A stretch of 64,000 nucleotides of DNA from JAICQM01 sp963781555 (GTDB taxonomy: Bacteria > Chloroflexota > Limnocylindria > QHBO01): the NCBI GenBank assembly GCA_963781555.1, contig CAWAGB010000008.1, positions 558,001 to 622,000 of the forward strand. Reading direction: 5' to 3'. Positions within the stretch are counted from its first letter, which is position 1; each line of letters starts with the position of its first letter. The notes below the pieces were generated by a model that searched no databases, had not been told where the DNA came from, and was given only the letters and a program-made list of their open reading frames with translations. A program made the translations under genes and the position numbers. This document shows positions 51,953 through 62,512 of this stretch, in pieces.

Positions 51953-53155
51953 GTGCAGATCCACAGATCCGTCGCGTCGACGCTCGCCTGCGCGGTGCTC
52001 CTCCTCGCCGCGTGCGGCGGCGCTGCGCCGTCCCAGGCGGTTCCGTCGAGCCCTGTTGCTACGCAGCTCGCCTCGCCGGCTCCGTCCGGGTCCGCTGCGC
52101 CGAGCTTCGGCCCTGCGCGTCTCGAGGTGCCGGAGACACTGTTCGGCATGAACCTCGACTGGGGCAACGACAGCGCCACCGAGGTCAGCCAGCGACTCGG
52201 CGCGACCCCCGCGGTGTGGGTCCAGTTCACGGCCTTCCCGTGGGGCGACGGCGACCGCGGCAACATCGATGCGTTCTACCAGCAGGTCGCGGATGTCGGC
52301 GGAATGGCCCTCCTCACCCTGGAGCCGAGCGACGGCCTGGCGGCGGTCACGAACGAGGCGATCGCCGAGCTCGCGACACTCGTCGCCGGCTGGGCGGAGC
52401 GCGGCGTGCCCACCTACGTCCGCTTCGCCCACGAGATGAACGGCTCCTGGTACGCGTGGGCGCAGCAGCCGTCCGCCTACGTGGCCGCCTTCCGGCGCGT
52501 GGCGGCTGCCCTGCATGCCGCGACGCCCCTTGCGGCCACGGTGTGGGCACCGAACTACGGCGCCGGCTACCCGTTCGCCGGCGGCGCCTTCGAGGCGGTT
52601 GCCGGATCGCCGGAGCTCGCCGAGGCGGATACCGATGGCGACGGTGCGCTCACCGTCGCCGACGACCCATACGCGCCCTACTACCCGGGGGACGAGGCGG
52701 TCGACTGGGTCGGGATGAGCCTCTACCACTGGGGCAACGTGCACCCATGGGGCGAGAACGAGGTGCCCGAGCCCGGCGCCTTCGCGGCGCGCCTCACTGG
52801 CACGTACGGAGGCGCGAACGGCGACGAGACGGTGATCCCCGACTTCTACGCCACCTACGCCGATGGCCACGACAAGCCGCTGGCCATCACCGAGACCGCC
52901 GCCCTCTACGACCCGGCGGGCACCGGCCCCACGGAGCGGGAGGTGAAGGAAGCGTGGTGGCGGCAGGTCTTCTCGCCGGCCGTGCGCGAGGCATTTCCGC
53001 GCATCCGGATGATCAACTGGTTCGAGTGGCGGAAAGACGAGGCGGAGGTGGGGACCGTCATCGACTGGCGCATGAGCGCGGACCCGCAGCTCGCCCGCAC
53101 CCTGCTGCGCGACGTTCCGGCCGGCTGGCTGCGTTTCGCGGGCGCCGCTCCCTAG
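51953..53155 (+). CDS. GH26-like secreted glycoside hydrolase, lipoprotein
   Basis: The start is GTG 51953, with CACCAT 6 nt upstream as in the leaderless genes. The 400-residue product has a signal peptide and lipobox LLAAC, a Pro/Ser/Ala linker and a TIM barrel. Catalytic glutamates fit RFAHEMNGSWYAW (acid/base, near 160) and LAITETAALYD (nucleophile, near 313), the pattern of GH26 beta-mannanases and related enzymes. A DTDGDGALTVADDPY segment resembles a calcium loop. It would act on outside polysaccharide. The substrate is inferred only at family level. Confidence 0.82.
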   Translation: MQIHRSVASTLACAVLLLAACGGAAPSQAVPSSPVATQLASPAPSGSAAPSFGPARLEVPETLFGMNLDWGNDSATEVSQRLGATPAVWVQFTAFPWGDGDRGNIDAFYQQVADVGGMALLTLEPSDGLAAVTNEAIAELATLVAGWAERGVPTYVRFAHEMNGSWYAWAQQPSAYVAAFRRVAAALHAATPLAATVWAPNYGAGYPFAGGAFEAVAGSPELAEADTDGDGALTVADDPYAPYYPGDEAVDWVGMSLYHWGNVHPWGENEVPEPGAFAARLTGTYGGANGDETVIPDFYATYADGHDKPLAITETAALYDPAGTGPTEREVKEAWWRQVFSPAVREAFPRIRMINWFEWRKDEAEVGTVIDWRMSADPQLARTLLRDVPAGWLRFAGAAP

Positions 53156-53164
53156 CGAGCCCGG

Positions 53165-54292
53165 CTACATGGCCGGAGCCAGCAGCACCTCGCGGCGCGC
53201 CGCGTCCGGGGCAAGGAATTCCAGCAGCGCCTCGCCCTCGGCGGTCACAGCCTCGCGGTCCACGGCCGCCAGCTCGGCGAGTGGCTCAGCGGTCAGCGTC
53301 GTCGCGTCCCGTGTCCGTCCCAGCCGCCATGCGCCGGCCAGGAAGCCATCCACGAAGAGCGTGCCCTTGTGGACATACGCGGCGCCCCACGCGCCGTCGC
53401 CGGTGATGCGCGACCGGTCGTCGTGCGAGAGCACCAGGTTGTCGTATTCGGGCAGGAAACGGACCGGGGCGGGCGTCGCCGGATCGACGAACAGGCCATC
53501 GGCGACGTCCAGCAGCTCGCGCCCCCGCTCATCGCGGTAGCTGCGCAGCTGGGGTCGCAGCCGCTCGATCACCTCGCGCAGGCCGGTCAGCCACGACCAC
53601 GTCCGGATGTCGGAGCTGCTGGCCGGTCCGAAGGCGCGCAGGTAGCGAAGCACCGCGCCGTCCGGCGCTTGGTCGCCGTCGACCGGCACCCCCAGCCACG
53701 AGGTCAGGGTCGTCACCCGCGGCGCAGCGCTGCGGCCCCAGACCCCACGCGGCGTGACCTGCACGAGGGGCAGCAGGTAGCGCGCCCCATATGCCAGCGC
53801 GGTGGGATCCGTGCTCGGCGCGCGTTCGGCCAGGAGGCGGCGCAGCTCGGCGGTGGTGCGCGGCCGCTCCTCGACCAGGTCGGCGGCCGCGGACAGCAGC
53901 GCGTCGAGGTCGATCCCATCCAGGTGCTTCCAGAACGGCGAGCTGCGCAGGCCGCGCGACACCATCTCCTGCATGACCGGCCGCAGGGCCAGCGCGTCGC
54001 GTGCCGTGACGAGGTGCAGGGTCGTGCGCATGAGCGTCATCCGCACGGCACCCCGATCGAGCATGAGGGAGCTCAGCTCGGCCGGGTCGAAGTCGCGCAG
54101 CCGCGACCAGAGCGCCACGTACGGATCGGTCGGAACCTGGGCCTGCATGCCGACCAGGTGCTCGATCATCTCGGCGGCCGGCAGCGCGACCCGCTCCAGC
54201 AGCCGCTGCCGCGCCAGCAGGGCGCGGTTGAGGGTGCGCCGATCCAGCACGCTCCCTTCGGCGGGCGGCGTCATCGGCCTGGGAGACGCCAT
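53165..54292 (-). CDS. Winged-helix protein of the AlkZ/YcaQ-like family
   Basis: The 375-residue protein has the repeated winged-helix family pattern: LNRALLARQRLLERVALPAAEMIEHLVGMQAQVPTDPYVALWSRL (given in part), then LMRTTLHLVTARDAL and GRLDPFAYRR-type C-terminal strands (VLSHDDRSRI, VDGFLAGAW). Some relatives are DNA glycosylases that unhook crosslinks. The start at ATG 54292 follows the ABC ATPase stop by 10 nt, so it is the last gene of the inositol operon, an odd place for a repair protein. ATG 54274 is an alternative start. Confidence 0.78.
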   Translation of the reverse strand: MASPRPMTPPAEGSVLDRRTLNRALLARQRLLERVALPAAEMIEHLVGMQAQVPTDPYVALWSRLRDFDPAELSSLMLDRGAVRMTLMRTTLHLVTARDALALRPVMQEMVSRGLRSSPFWKHLDGIDLDALLSAAADLVEERPRTTAELRRLLAERAPSTDPTALAYGARYLLPLVQVTPRGVWGRSAAPRVTTLTSWLGVPVDGDQAPDGAVLRYLRAFGPASSSDIRTWSWLTGLREVIERLRPQLRSYRDERGRELLDVADGLFVDPATPAPVRFLPEYDNLVLSHDDRSRITGDGAWGAAYVHKGTLFVDGFLAGAWRLGRTRDATTLTAEPLAELAAVDREAVTAEGEALLEFLAPDAARREVLLAPAM

Positions 54293-54302
54293 GCGCGAAC
54301 GG

Positions 54303-55130
<828 letters not shown>

Positions 55131-55143
55131 GTGCGGCCTCCTC

Positions 55144-56178
55144 TCAGTGGCGGGTCATGAGCGCGCGCTGGCGGATGAAGTTGTTGACGAGCACCGCAAG
55201 CAGCAGCAGCACGCCCAGGAACACCTGGTACCAGTCTCCCGGGATGCCGGCGAAGACGATGCCCTGCTTGGTCATGCCGAAGATCAGCGCGCCGAAGACG
55301 GAACCAATGGCGCTGCCGTAGCCGCCGGTCAGCAGCGTGCCGCCGATGACGGCGGCGATGATCGCCTCGAACTCCTTGTCCGAGCCGCGCAGCACGTCCC
55401 CGCTGCCCACCTGGAGCACCTGCAGCGTGGCCAGCAACGCCGCAGAGGCGGCGGTGGCCATGAAGAGGATGATCTTGACCCGGTCGACCGGCACGCCCAC
55501 GTTGCGCGCCGCGATCGCCGAGCCACCGGAGCCGAAGATCCAGTTGCCGAACGAGGTGCGCAGCAGGATGAAGGTGGCGAGTGCCGCCAATCCGAGCCAC
55601 CACACCACCGAGACCGATACCGGACCGATGTCGGCGGTGAAGATCTTGGTGATCGGGTCGTTGGCGATGTCGGCGGACAGGCCGCCGACCTGCGTGCGGC
55701 CCGTGACCGCGCGGGTGATGCCGATGGTCAGGCCGCGCAGGATGAAGAGCATGCCCAGGGTGACGATGAACGACGGCAGCCGCGTCTTGACGACGAGGTA
55801 GCCGTTGATGAATCCCACCAGCAGGGCGAAGGCGAAGGCCAGCAGGATGGCGAGCGTAGGCGGGAGGCCGAGCTCGCCGATGCCGATGGCGACCACCATG
55901 CCGGCGGCGCCGACCACCGAGCCGACCGACAGGTCGAACTCGCCGGCGATCATGAGCAGGGCCACGGCGGAGGCCACGATGCCGACCTGCGCGGCCACCT
56001 CCAGGTAGGTGGCGGTGCCGGCCATGGTCAGGAAGCCGCTGCCCCCCGCCCAGACGGCGAAGATGATGAATACCAGGACCGCGCCGACCACGGCTCCGAT
56101 CTCCGGCCGGCCCAGCAGGACGCTGATCAGGCCGACTCGCCGGACGCGTTCGTCGACGGGTGGCGCGGCGCTGGTCAT
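55144..56178 (-). CDS. Sugar ABC transporter permease
   Basis: The 344-residue protein has about nine or ten membrane helices and resembles RbsC/FrcC: AEFDLSVGSVVGAAGM-like GEFDLSVGSVVGA near residue 88, FINGYLVVKTRLPSFIVTLGMLFILRGL near 140 and GTLLTGGYGSAIG near 285. It forms the channel for the sugar bound by the upstream binding protein. Its 3' end is 13 nt from the ATPase start. Confidence 0.93.
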   Translation of the reverse strand: MTSAAPPVDERVRRVGLISVLLGRPEIGAVVGAVLVFIIFAVWAGGSGFLTMAGTATYLEVAAQVGIVASAVALLMIAGEFDLSVGSVVGAAGMVVAIGIGELGLPPTLAILLAFAFALLVGFINGYLVVKTRLPSFIVTLGMLFILRGLTIGITRAVTGRTQVGGLSADIANDPITKIFTADIGPVSVSVVWWLGLAALATFILLRTSFGNWIFGSGGSAIAARNVGVPVDRVKIILFMATAASAALLATLQVLQVGSGDVLRGSDKEFEAIIAAVIGGTLLTGGYGSAIGSVFGALIFGMTKQGIVFAGIPGDWYQVFLGVLLLLAVLVNNFIRQRALMTRH

Positions 56179-56241
56179 GGCGATCTACCTCCTCGGGGAA
56201 TCGGCACCGGGACCGCGCGGGGCGGCCCCGGTGCCCTCGGA

Positions 56242-57228
56242 TCAGCGGATGCCCTGCGAGCTCAGCTCGATGACCTGGGCCGCCGTGTCCTGGGTCACGA
56301 ACCCGGGACCGGTGCGGACCACGTCGCCACCACCGAGGAGCAGGCCGTACTGCACGTACTGGGTCATGATGCTCACGCCCATGTAGCCCTGCAGGTACTG
56401 CTGCTGGTCGATGGCGAACAGCATCCGGCCCTCGTCGATGGCGGTGAGCACCTCCGGAGAGAGGTCGAACGTCGCCAGCTTGACCGTGTCGTTGCCCTCA
56501 AGTGCGAGGAGCGCGGGAGCGGCACCGGTCGGGCCAAGGGTCAGGATGCCGTCGATTGACGGGTCTGCCGAAAGCGCCGCCTCGATGGCCGCCTGCGAGC
56601 CGGTCGCGTCGGAGAGGTCCACCGCGACCACCTCGGACGGGATGCCGCCGAGCCCCTCGGCGAAGCCCTCGCAGCGCAGGTCCAGGGCGCCGTTGCCGAC
56701 CTCCTGGTTGACGCAGATGGTGTTCGTGACACCCGCCTCCGCCATGCGCTCGCCGGCGCCGACGCCGGCTTCGAACTCCGTCTGGCCGACGTGGGTCAGC
56801 AGGCCGAGCTCCTTGAACACGTCACTCCCGGAATTGATGCTCAGCACGGGGATGCCGGCAGCGATGGCAGCCTCGATCGGGGCGCGGAGGGCATCCGCGT
56901 CGGGGATCGACACGATGATCCCGTCCGGCTCGGATGCCACGGCGGTGTCGATCAACTGAGCCATGGCCACCACGTCGAGGTCATCGGACTGTGGCGCGCG
57001 GTAGTTGACCGTGATACCGAGGTCCTTACCTGCCTGGGTGACGCCGTTGGCGACGACCGACCAGAACGGGTCGGACGCCTGTCCGTGGACCACGACCTCG
57101 ATGGTGATGTCGCTGCGGTCCCCGCCGCCGCTGCCAGCGCTTCCGCTGGGGGAGCTGCTCTGCCCGCCGCACGCCGCGAGGGCGAGGCTGAGGGCGACGA
57201 CTCCCGCCGCCCACCTGTACTTGCGCAT
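56242..57228 (-). CDS. Sugar ABC transporter substrate-binding lipoprotein
   Basis: The 328-residue protein has lipobox LALAAC and a Ser/Gly linker, then a periplasmic-binding type I fold: EVVVHGQASDPFWSVVANGV, DGIIVSIPDADAL and TFDLSPEVLTAIDEGRMLFAIDQQQYLQGYMGV near the end. It would capture a sugar or polyol. The operon encodes inositol-type enzymes, so an inositol or related cyclitol is likely but unproven. GGAGAGA precedes ATG 57228. Confidence 0.9.
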   Translation of the reverse strand: MRKYRWAAGVVALSLALAACGGQSSSPSGSAGSGGGDRSDITIEVVVHGQASDPFWSVVANGVTQAGKDLGITVNYRAPQSDDLDVVAMAQLIDTAVASEPDGIIVSIPDADALRAPIEAAIAAGIPVLSINSGSDVFKELGLLTHVGQTEFEAGVGAGERMAEAGVTNTICVNQEVGNGALDLRCEGFAEGLGGIPSEVVAVDLSDATGSQAAIEAALSADPSIDGILTLGPTGAAPALLALEGNDTVKLATFDLSPEVLTAIDEGRMLFAIDQQQYLQGYMGVSIMTQYVQYGLLLGGGDVVRTGPGFVTQDTAAQVIELSSQGIR

Positions 57229-57296
57229 CGATCTCTCTCCTGTGCGTCCGCCGGGAATGGCGGCCCTGTGGAATCCGGGTGCCCGACCGTCTCCTG

Positions 57297-58289
57297 TCAC
57301 TCCACCTCCGCAATCGCGACCGGCCGGTGCTCGCGGAGCGACAGGTTTGCCGCCACCGCGACCCGCACGGCCTGCAGTCCATCGAGCGCCGTGCAGGCGC
57401 TCACTCCGTTGCCGCGCGCCAGGTCCAGGAAGGCGCGCATCTCTGCTTCGTACGCGGTTCGGAATCGATCCAGGAAGATCGACCATGCCGGACCGGCAGG
57501 TGGGGGCACCCCCGGCTCCACGGAACGCAACGGCGTGCGCGGCCCGAGGCCGACGCTGACGCTGTCGCGGGACCCGAAGATCTCGGTCCGCACGTCGTAG
57601 CCCAGCGGGTCGTGGCGCGTCGCGGTCAGCACCGCCAGGGTTCCCTCCGACAGGCGCAGCGTGGCGACCGCCGTGTCCACGTCGTCGTAGCGCGCGAACA
57701 TCTCGTCGACCAGCACACCGCCATCGGCGTACACCTCGACCACCTCCTGGCCGGTGAGCCAGCGAGTGACATCGAAGTCGTGGACCGAGAAGTCGTTGAA
57801 CAATCCACCAGACTGCGGAATGTACGCCTCGTGGGGCGGCGCGGGATCGTGTCCGGTGAGCCTGAGCACGTAAATTCGCCCCATCTCGCCCGTTTCGATC
57901 ATCTGCCGGGCGGCGCGGTAGGCGGGATCGAAGCGGCGCTGGAAGCCCAGCTGGAACGGCGTGCCGGCGGCCGCGACCTCGTCGACCAGGCGGCGGGTCT
58001 CCTCCAGGCCGGTGGCCAGTGGCTTCTCGCAGAAGACCGGCAGCCCGCGCGCCAGGCCGGCGCGGATGAGCTCCGGATGCGCCGTGCTGCTGGCCGCGAT
58101 GACCAGCGCCTCCGCGCTGTCCAGCGCTTCCTCGAGCGCGGCATGGGCAATCCCCAGGGGACCGGCCACTGCCGCCGCCCGCGACGGGTCGACGTCGGCG
58201 ATCACCAGGTCGCCGGCCGGAAGCATTCCGGCAAGGATTTCGGCATGCATCGCCCCGATCCGGCCGGCGCCGAGCTGTGCGACACGCAT
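57297..58289 (-). CDS. iolG: Gfo/Idh/MocA dehydrogenase, inositol 2-dehydrogenase-like (1)
   Basis: The 330-residue protein has the NAD loop VAQLGAGRIGAMHAEILA at the start, the family lysine in VFCEKPLATGLEET near residue 92, FQRRFDPAYRAAR and the C-terminal barrel with the catalytic region DFSVHDFDVTRWL. It likely oxidises myo-inositol or another inositol isomer to the inosose. The second Gfo/Idh gene lies directly upstream (1-nt overlap), so the pair may use two isomers or two steps. Confidence 0.8.
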   Translation of the reverse strand: MRVAQLGAGRIGAMHAEILAGMLPAGDLVIADVDPSRAAAVAGPLGIAHAALEEALDSAEALVIAASSTAHPELIRAGLARGLPVFCEKPLATGLEETRRLVDEVAAAGTPFQLGFQRRFDPAYRAARQMIETGEMGRIYVLRLTGHDPAPPHEAYIPQSGGLFNDFSVHDFDVTRWLTGQEVVEVYADGGVLVDEMFARYDDVDTAVATLRLSEGTLAVLTATRHDPLGYDVRTEIFGSRDSVSVGLGPRTPLRSVEPGVPPPAGPAWSIFLDRFRTAYEAEMRAFLDLARGNGVSACTALDGLQAVRVAVAANLSLREHRPVAIAEVE

Positions 58290-59275
58290 CAGGCCACCTC
58301 CTCCAGGCGGACGGTGCGCCTCTCGCTGAAGCTGCGTGTGGCGGCGACCGCGATTCGCATCGCCTCGAGGCCGTCGCGGGCGCTCGAGGCGGGGGAGGCA
58401 TCTCCCCGGGCAGCGGCCACGAAGGCGGTCAGCTCGGCGCGGTAGGCGGGCTCGAAGCGCTCGAGATAGCCGCTCCAGCCGGGCTCGGCGTCGAGCGGCC
58501 AGTCGAGGTGGGTCGCCGGCGTCCGGGGCGACAGGCCGGCGGTCACGGCCGCGCCCTCGGAGAGCAGCTCGATCCGGATGTCGTAGCCGCCCGGGTGCAG
58601 CCAGCTCGACTCCAGCACGGCAAGCGCGCCGCCGTCGAGGCGCATGGTGACCACCGCGCTCTCGATGCCGCGCGGGTCGTCGACAGCGAGCGCGTCGCGC
58701 CGGCTGGCGGCGACGGACACGTCGATGACCTCCTGGCCGCTCACCCAGCGGACGAAGTCGAAGTCATGGACGGATGAGTCGCGGAACATCGGCGCCGCCT
58801 CGTGCATCGGGCGCGAGGCAGGGTCGCTCGTCGGCACCAGCGGGTCGAAGGCCGTGAGGCGCACGAGGTGCAGCCGCCCACCGATCGCATCGCGCGCGGC
58901 CAGGAAGCCTGCGTCGTGGCGACGCTGGAATCCGACCTCGACATGCGCGCCGGCGGCCTCGACCGCATCGGTCAGGGCGCGCGTGGTGGCCAGCGACTCG
59001 GTGAGCGGCTTCTCGCACAGGACCGATGCACCGTGTGCCACGGCCGCCTCCACGGTCACGGCGTGCAATTCGGGGGGCGTGGCCACGACCACCGCATCTG
59101 CCGCCGCGATCGCCTCGTCGTGGGAAACGCTTCGTCCGCCGGCCGCCTGCGCGACCGCCGCGGCTCGTGCCGTATCGGCGTCGACCACCAGGACCTCGTC
59201 GACGCCCTCGATCCCGCCGAGCAGCTGCGCGTGCATGCCACCCATGCTGCCCGCGCCGATGACTGCCACCTTCAC
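58289..59275 (-). CDS. Gfo/Idh/MocA dehydrogenase, inositol 2-dehydrogenase-like (2)
   Basis: The 328-residue protein starts GTG 59275 (VAVIGAGSMGGMHAQLLGG) and carries SVLCEKPLTESLATT, FQRRHDAGFLAAR and SSVHDFDFVRWV. It is a diverged paralogue of the next gene (both keep CEKPL and HDFD-RW). The start overlaps the stop of the isomerase gene (GTGA). It acts on an inositol-like polyol by family inference. Confidence 0.8.
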   Translation of the reverse strand: MKVAVIGAGSMGGMHAQLLGGIEGVDEVLVVDADTARAAAVAQAAGGRSVSHDEAIAAADAVVVATPPELHAVTVEAAVAHGASVLCEKPLTESLATTRALTDAVEAAGAHVEVGFQRRHDAGFLAARDAIGGRLHLVRLTAFDPLVPTSDPASRPMHEAAPMFRDSSVHDFDFVRWVSGQEVIDVSVAASRRDALAVDDPRGIESAVVTMRLDGGALAVLESSWLHPGGYDIRIELLSEGAAVTAGLSPRTPATHLDWPLDAEPGWSGYLERFEPAYRAELTAFVAAARGDASPASSARDGLEAMRIAVAATRSFSERRTVRLEEVA

Positions 59276-60159
59276 GACGGCACCCGCTCGAGGGACGCGC
59301 GGACTGCCTCGCGGCCGATGCGCGCGGCCTCGACCGGCGGCAGCCACGACGAGTCCTGCTCGACCATCAGCCAGCCGGCGTAGTCGCGCGCCCGCAGCGC
59401 GTCGATGACCCCGTCGAGGTCGAGCATGCCCCGCCCCGGCTCGGTGAAGATCCGCTCGCGCACCGCGGCGCCGAAGCCGTCCACCTCGCCGGCGCGCAAC
59501 CGCGCCAGGACCCCGGGGTCCACGTCCTTGATGTGGATGTGCGTCACGAGCTCGCCGTACGCCTGCAGCGCGGCCACCGGGTCGCCGCCACCGACGGTGT
59601 GATGCCCGGTGTCGAGGCAGATCCCGGCACCGCTGCCGGGGAGCCGCTCGGCCAGCAGGTCCACCTCGTCGGGCGCCTCGATCCAGGTCGCGGTGTGGGG
59701 ATGGAAGGTGATGCGCGCGCGGCCGTCGGCGGTCACCGCGAGCTCGGCGAGCAGCGCCACCAGCTCGTCGAAGGCGCTCGTTGGCCAGCGCGGCGCGCCC
59801 TCGGATGCGCGGCCGCTCCACGCGTCCCGCAGCCCCCCGCCGTCGAGCGCCACGTTGAGCACCTCGCCGCGCGCGGCGAGGAGGCGGCCCAGGTCGCGCC
59901 GCGCGATGTCCGGCGCGACGGGCGCGAGTCCCTGCTGACCGGACGGCAGGGCGGAGTAGAGCTCGGCGAAGCGCAGTCCGCGGCGTTCCAGCGCATCGGC
60001 CAGCACGGTGCCCTCCGGGAAGCCGCGCCCGTGCTGCGTCCCCTCGTACCCGAGCTCGACGTAGGCGTCGCAGATCTCGTCGAAGCGGACGGGGGGACCC
60101 AGGTCGGGCAGGTCGACGTTGTTCCAGACGATGGGCACGCAGCCGACCGACGGGTTCAT
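59272..60159 (-). CDS. iolE: Inosose dehydratase-like sugar isomerase/epimerase
   Basis: The 295-residue xylose-isomerase-like TIM barrel has the metal-site residues in ITFHPHTATWIE, GICLDTGHHTVGGGDP, HIHIKDVD and FTEPGRG. IolE-type enzymes dehydrate 2-keto-myo-inositol to the trione. The start ATG 60159 overlaps the iolD-like stop (ATGA). Assignment rests on the operon partner and barrel motifs; other epimerases share them. Confidence 0.8.
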   Translation of the reverse strand: MNPSVGCVPIVWNNVDLPDLGPPVRFDEICDAYVELGYEGTQHGRGFPEGTVLADALERRGLRFAELYSALPSGQQGLAPVAPDIARRDLGRLLAARGEVLNVALDGGGLRDAWSGRASEGAPRWPTSAFDELVALLAELAVTADGRARITFHPHTATWIEAPDEVDLLAERLPGSGAGICLDTGHHTVGGGDPVAALQAYGELVTHIHIKDVDPGVLARLRAGEVDGFGAAVRERIFTEPGRGMLDLDGVIDALRARDYAGWLMVEQDSSWLPPVEAARIGREAVRASLERVPS

Positions 60160-61934
60160 CGGTGCTGCTCCTCCGCGCGGCCGCGCAGCTGGTCGTCGTA
60201 CACCGGGCGGCCCTCCGGCACCGGCACGTCCCACCAGCCTGTCTTGTCGGGTCCAGCCACCGCCAGGTCGCGATCCACGCGGACATGGACCAGGGACGGT
60301 CCGCCGGAGGCGAGGGCGCGCTCCACGGCGGGCCGCACCTCGGACGGCGTGTGGGCGGACTCGGCATGGACGTCGAAGGCACGACCGATGGCCGCGAAAT
60401 CGGGCGAATATGGCGCGCCGTGGCGCAGGAAGTCGGTTGCCGCGGTGCGCCCGAAGTGCGCCTGCTGGCCGCCCTTGATGCTGATCCAGCCCGAGTTGTC
60501 GAGCACCACCGTGCAGACCGGGCTGCCGAGGATCGCCGCCGCGGCGAGCTCCTGCATGGTCTGCATGAAGTCACCGTCGCCGCAGACGGCGAGCACCTGC
60601 GCGTCGGGGCGCGCCAGTTGCGCGCCGATGGCGGCGGGGAGCGTGAAGCCCATGGTGCTGAAGCCGCCCGAGGTGATGTGGGTCCGCGGCTCGCGGGTCA
60701 CCCAGCGCTGCTTGACCATGCCCTGCGGCAGGCCGGCGCCGGTCACCACGATGGCATCGGGGCGGGTGGCGGCCTGCACCTCGCGCACGGCCCGGGCCAT
60801 GGTCATGGGCGTCGCGTCGGAGCCGGACTTGACCTCGACCTGCTTCGCCCACGCGGCGCGCAGCGTCTCGATCTCCTCGCCGTAGGACGTGGCCGGGTGT
60901 CCGGTTCCCAGGGCGTCCACCAGGTCCGCCAGGCCGGCCTTCGCGTCGCCGACCAGCGGCACCGCGGCGGGGTAGTTCTTGCCGATCTCGCGCGGGTCGA
61001 TCTCCAGCTGGATGAGCTGGGTCGGCGGGATGGCGAAGGTGACGCCCTTGCGCCACGAGGACGCCGACCAGTCCACGAAGCGGCAGCCGACGCTGAGGAT
61101 CACGTCAGCCGATGCTGCCAGGGCGTTGCCGATCGTGGAGCCGGTATCGCCGATCGTCTGGCCGGCGAGCGCGTGCGTCTCGTCGATGGCGCCCTTGCCG
61201 TTCCAGGTGGTGACGACCGGCGCGCCGAGCCGCTCGGCGAGTGCCCGCAGCTCGGTGGTGGCGTCGCCGGAGATGACCCCGCCCCCGGCCACGATCACCG
61301 GCCGTCGCGCCCCGGTGAGCAGCCGCGCAGCCTGCTGCACGAAGTCAGCATCCGGGCGCTGGCGGCCCACCGGCGCCGCCTCGCGGAGCTCAACCTCGGC
61401 AGTCTCCGCCTGGATGTCCATCGGCACGTCGAGCAGGACGGGGCCGGGACGCCCGGAGCGCATCGCGTTCCACGCCCGGTCGAGCACGAACGGCAGCTCA
61501 TCCACGCGTGACGGCTGCCACCACTCCTTCACCACCGGCTCGAAGATGCGCGGGTTGTCCGCCACGTGGCGCTGCTCCAGCTCCTGCAGCAGGCCGTGGC
61601 CACGCAGGTAGGTGTGCGGCGAGCCAGTGAACAGGGCCACCGCGGTCGAGTCGACGTAGGCGGTGGCCATGCCGATCACCGTGTTGGTGGCCCCGGGGCC
61701 AATGGAGGTGAAGGCCAGCATCGGCTTCCCGGAAGCGCGGTAGTGGCCGTCGGCCAGGTGGACGGCCGACTGCTCGTGCATGACCTGCACCGTCCCGATG
61801 GCATCGGACCGGTCGAGGAGGGCGTCGGCAAGGGTCCAGCAGCCGTGGCCGGGAATGCCGGCGGCGAAGCGGACGCCCTGCGCCACGAGGTGGTCGACCA
61901 CGATCTGGGCGCCGGTGCGGCGCTGGGATGCCAT
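60156..61934 (-). CDS. iolD: IolD-like TPP-dependent hydrolase
   Basis: The 592-residue thiamine-diphosphate enzyme has the catalytic glutamate in MHEQSAVHLADGHYR near residue 53, a central FAD-like domain, and the TPP/Mg motif VCGDGDFMQTMQEL near 447. Relatives include IolD (trihydroxycyclohexanedione hydrolase) and acetolactate synthase. It is somewhat shorter than typical IolD. It is first in the operon, with TAGAAT 6 nt before the ATG. Iol genes B, C and J are not in the window, so the later steps may lie elsewhere. Confidence 0.75.
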   Translation of the reverse strand: MASQRRTGAQIVVDHLVAQGVRFAAGIPGHGCWTLADALLDRSDAIGTVQVMHEQSAVHLADGHYRASGKPMLAFTSIGPGATNTVIGMATAYVDSTAVALFTGSPHTYLRGHGLLQELEQRHVADNPRIFEPVVKEWWQPSRVDELPFVLDRAWNAMRSGRPGPVLLDVPMDIQAETAEVELREAAPVGRQRPDADFVQQAARLLTGARRPVIVAGGGVISGDATTELRALAERLGAPVVTTWNGKGAIDETHALAGQTIGDTGSTIGNALAASADVILSVGCRFVDWSASSWRKGVTFAIPPTQLIQLEIDPREIGKNYPAAVPLVGDAKAGLADLVDALGTGHPATSYGEEIETLRAAWAKQVEVKSGSDATPMTMARAVREVQAATRPDAIVVTGAGLPQGMVKQRWVTREPRTHITSGGFSTMGFTLPAAIGAQLARPDAQVLAVCGDGDFMQTMQELAAAAILGSPVCTVVLDNSGWISIKGGQQAHFGRTAATDFLRHGAPYSPDFAAIGRAFDVHAESAHTPSEVRPAVERALASGGPSLVHVRVDRDLAVAGPDKTGWWDVPVPEGRPVYDDQLRGRAEEQHR

Positions 61935-61940
61935 TGCGGG

Positions 61941-61946
61941 ATTCTA
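61941..61946 (-). promoter_or_regulatory. -10 box, leaderless inositol operon
   Basis: TAGAAT on the minus strand ends 6 nt before ATG 61934. The operon thus reads iolD-iolE-two dehydrogenases-ABC transporter-winged helix gene. Confidence 0.55.
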
Positions 61947-62017
61947 TCCGCCGGCCCTCGCCGGAAACAGGTCCGCGGGGATTGCGAACGCCCCCCTCGT
62001 GGCGGAAACTGCGCCAC

Positions 62018-62512
62018 GTGACGATCGAGGCGTTGATCCCCGGCATCATCGGCGCGACGGTGGGCGTCCTCGGCTGGCTGGCGGTGGGCATCTACATCCA
62101 GCGCCGCCAGTTCCTGCGCCAGGCGCGCAGTGCCGCGCGTGCCGTCTACTTCGAGCTCGATGTCAACCGCACCGCGCTGATCGTGGCACGAGACCTCGGA
62201 TCGTTTGCCATGCTCAACCGCAGCTCGTTCGACCGGCTGCTGCCGGAGCTTGCGACGCTCCTGCCTGCCGGCGAATTGCAGACCGTGGTGTCTGCCTACA
62301 TGGGACATGCCGGCTACCAGCAGGCCGGCGCTGACCAGCAGCTGCCGGCACCGGTGCGCAACCAGCTGCTTGACGCGATCCTCCATGCGCACGACGACGC
62401 GCTCACCACGGTGCGGACGCGTGCCTTCTCCGCCGCCGAGGCACGGGCCCTCGCCCCGCCGAGCCCGGAGGCCGCCACCCGAACCGAGCCCCGGCGGAGC
62501 CCGGCGCCGTGA
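62018..62512 (+). CDS. Membrane-anchored hypothetical protein
   Basis: The 164-residue protein starts GTG 62018 and has one N-terminal membrane helix (ALIPGIIGATVGVLGWLAVGIYI) followed by a helical cytosolic region. I recognise no domain. It is divergent from the inositol operon and overlaps the next gene by 4 nt. A longer start is possible but places extra charged residues before the helix. Confidence 0.6.
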   Translation: MTIEALIPGIIGATVGVLGWLAVGIYIQRRQFLRQARSAARAVYFELDVNRTALIVARDLGSFAMLNRSSFDRLLPELATLLPAGELQTVVSAYMGHAGYQQAGADQQLPAPVRNQLLDAILHAHDDALTTVRTRAFSAAEARALAPPSPEAATRTEPRRSPAP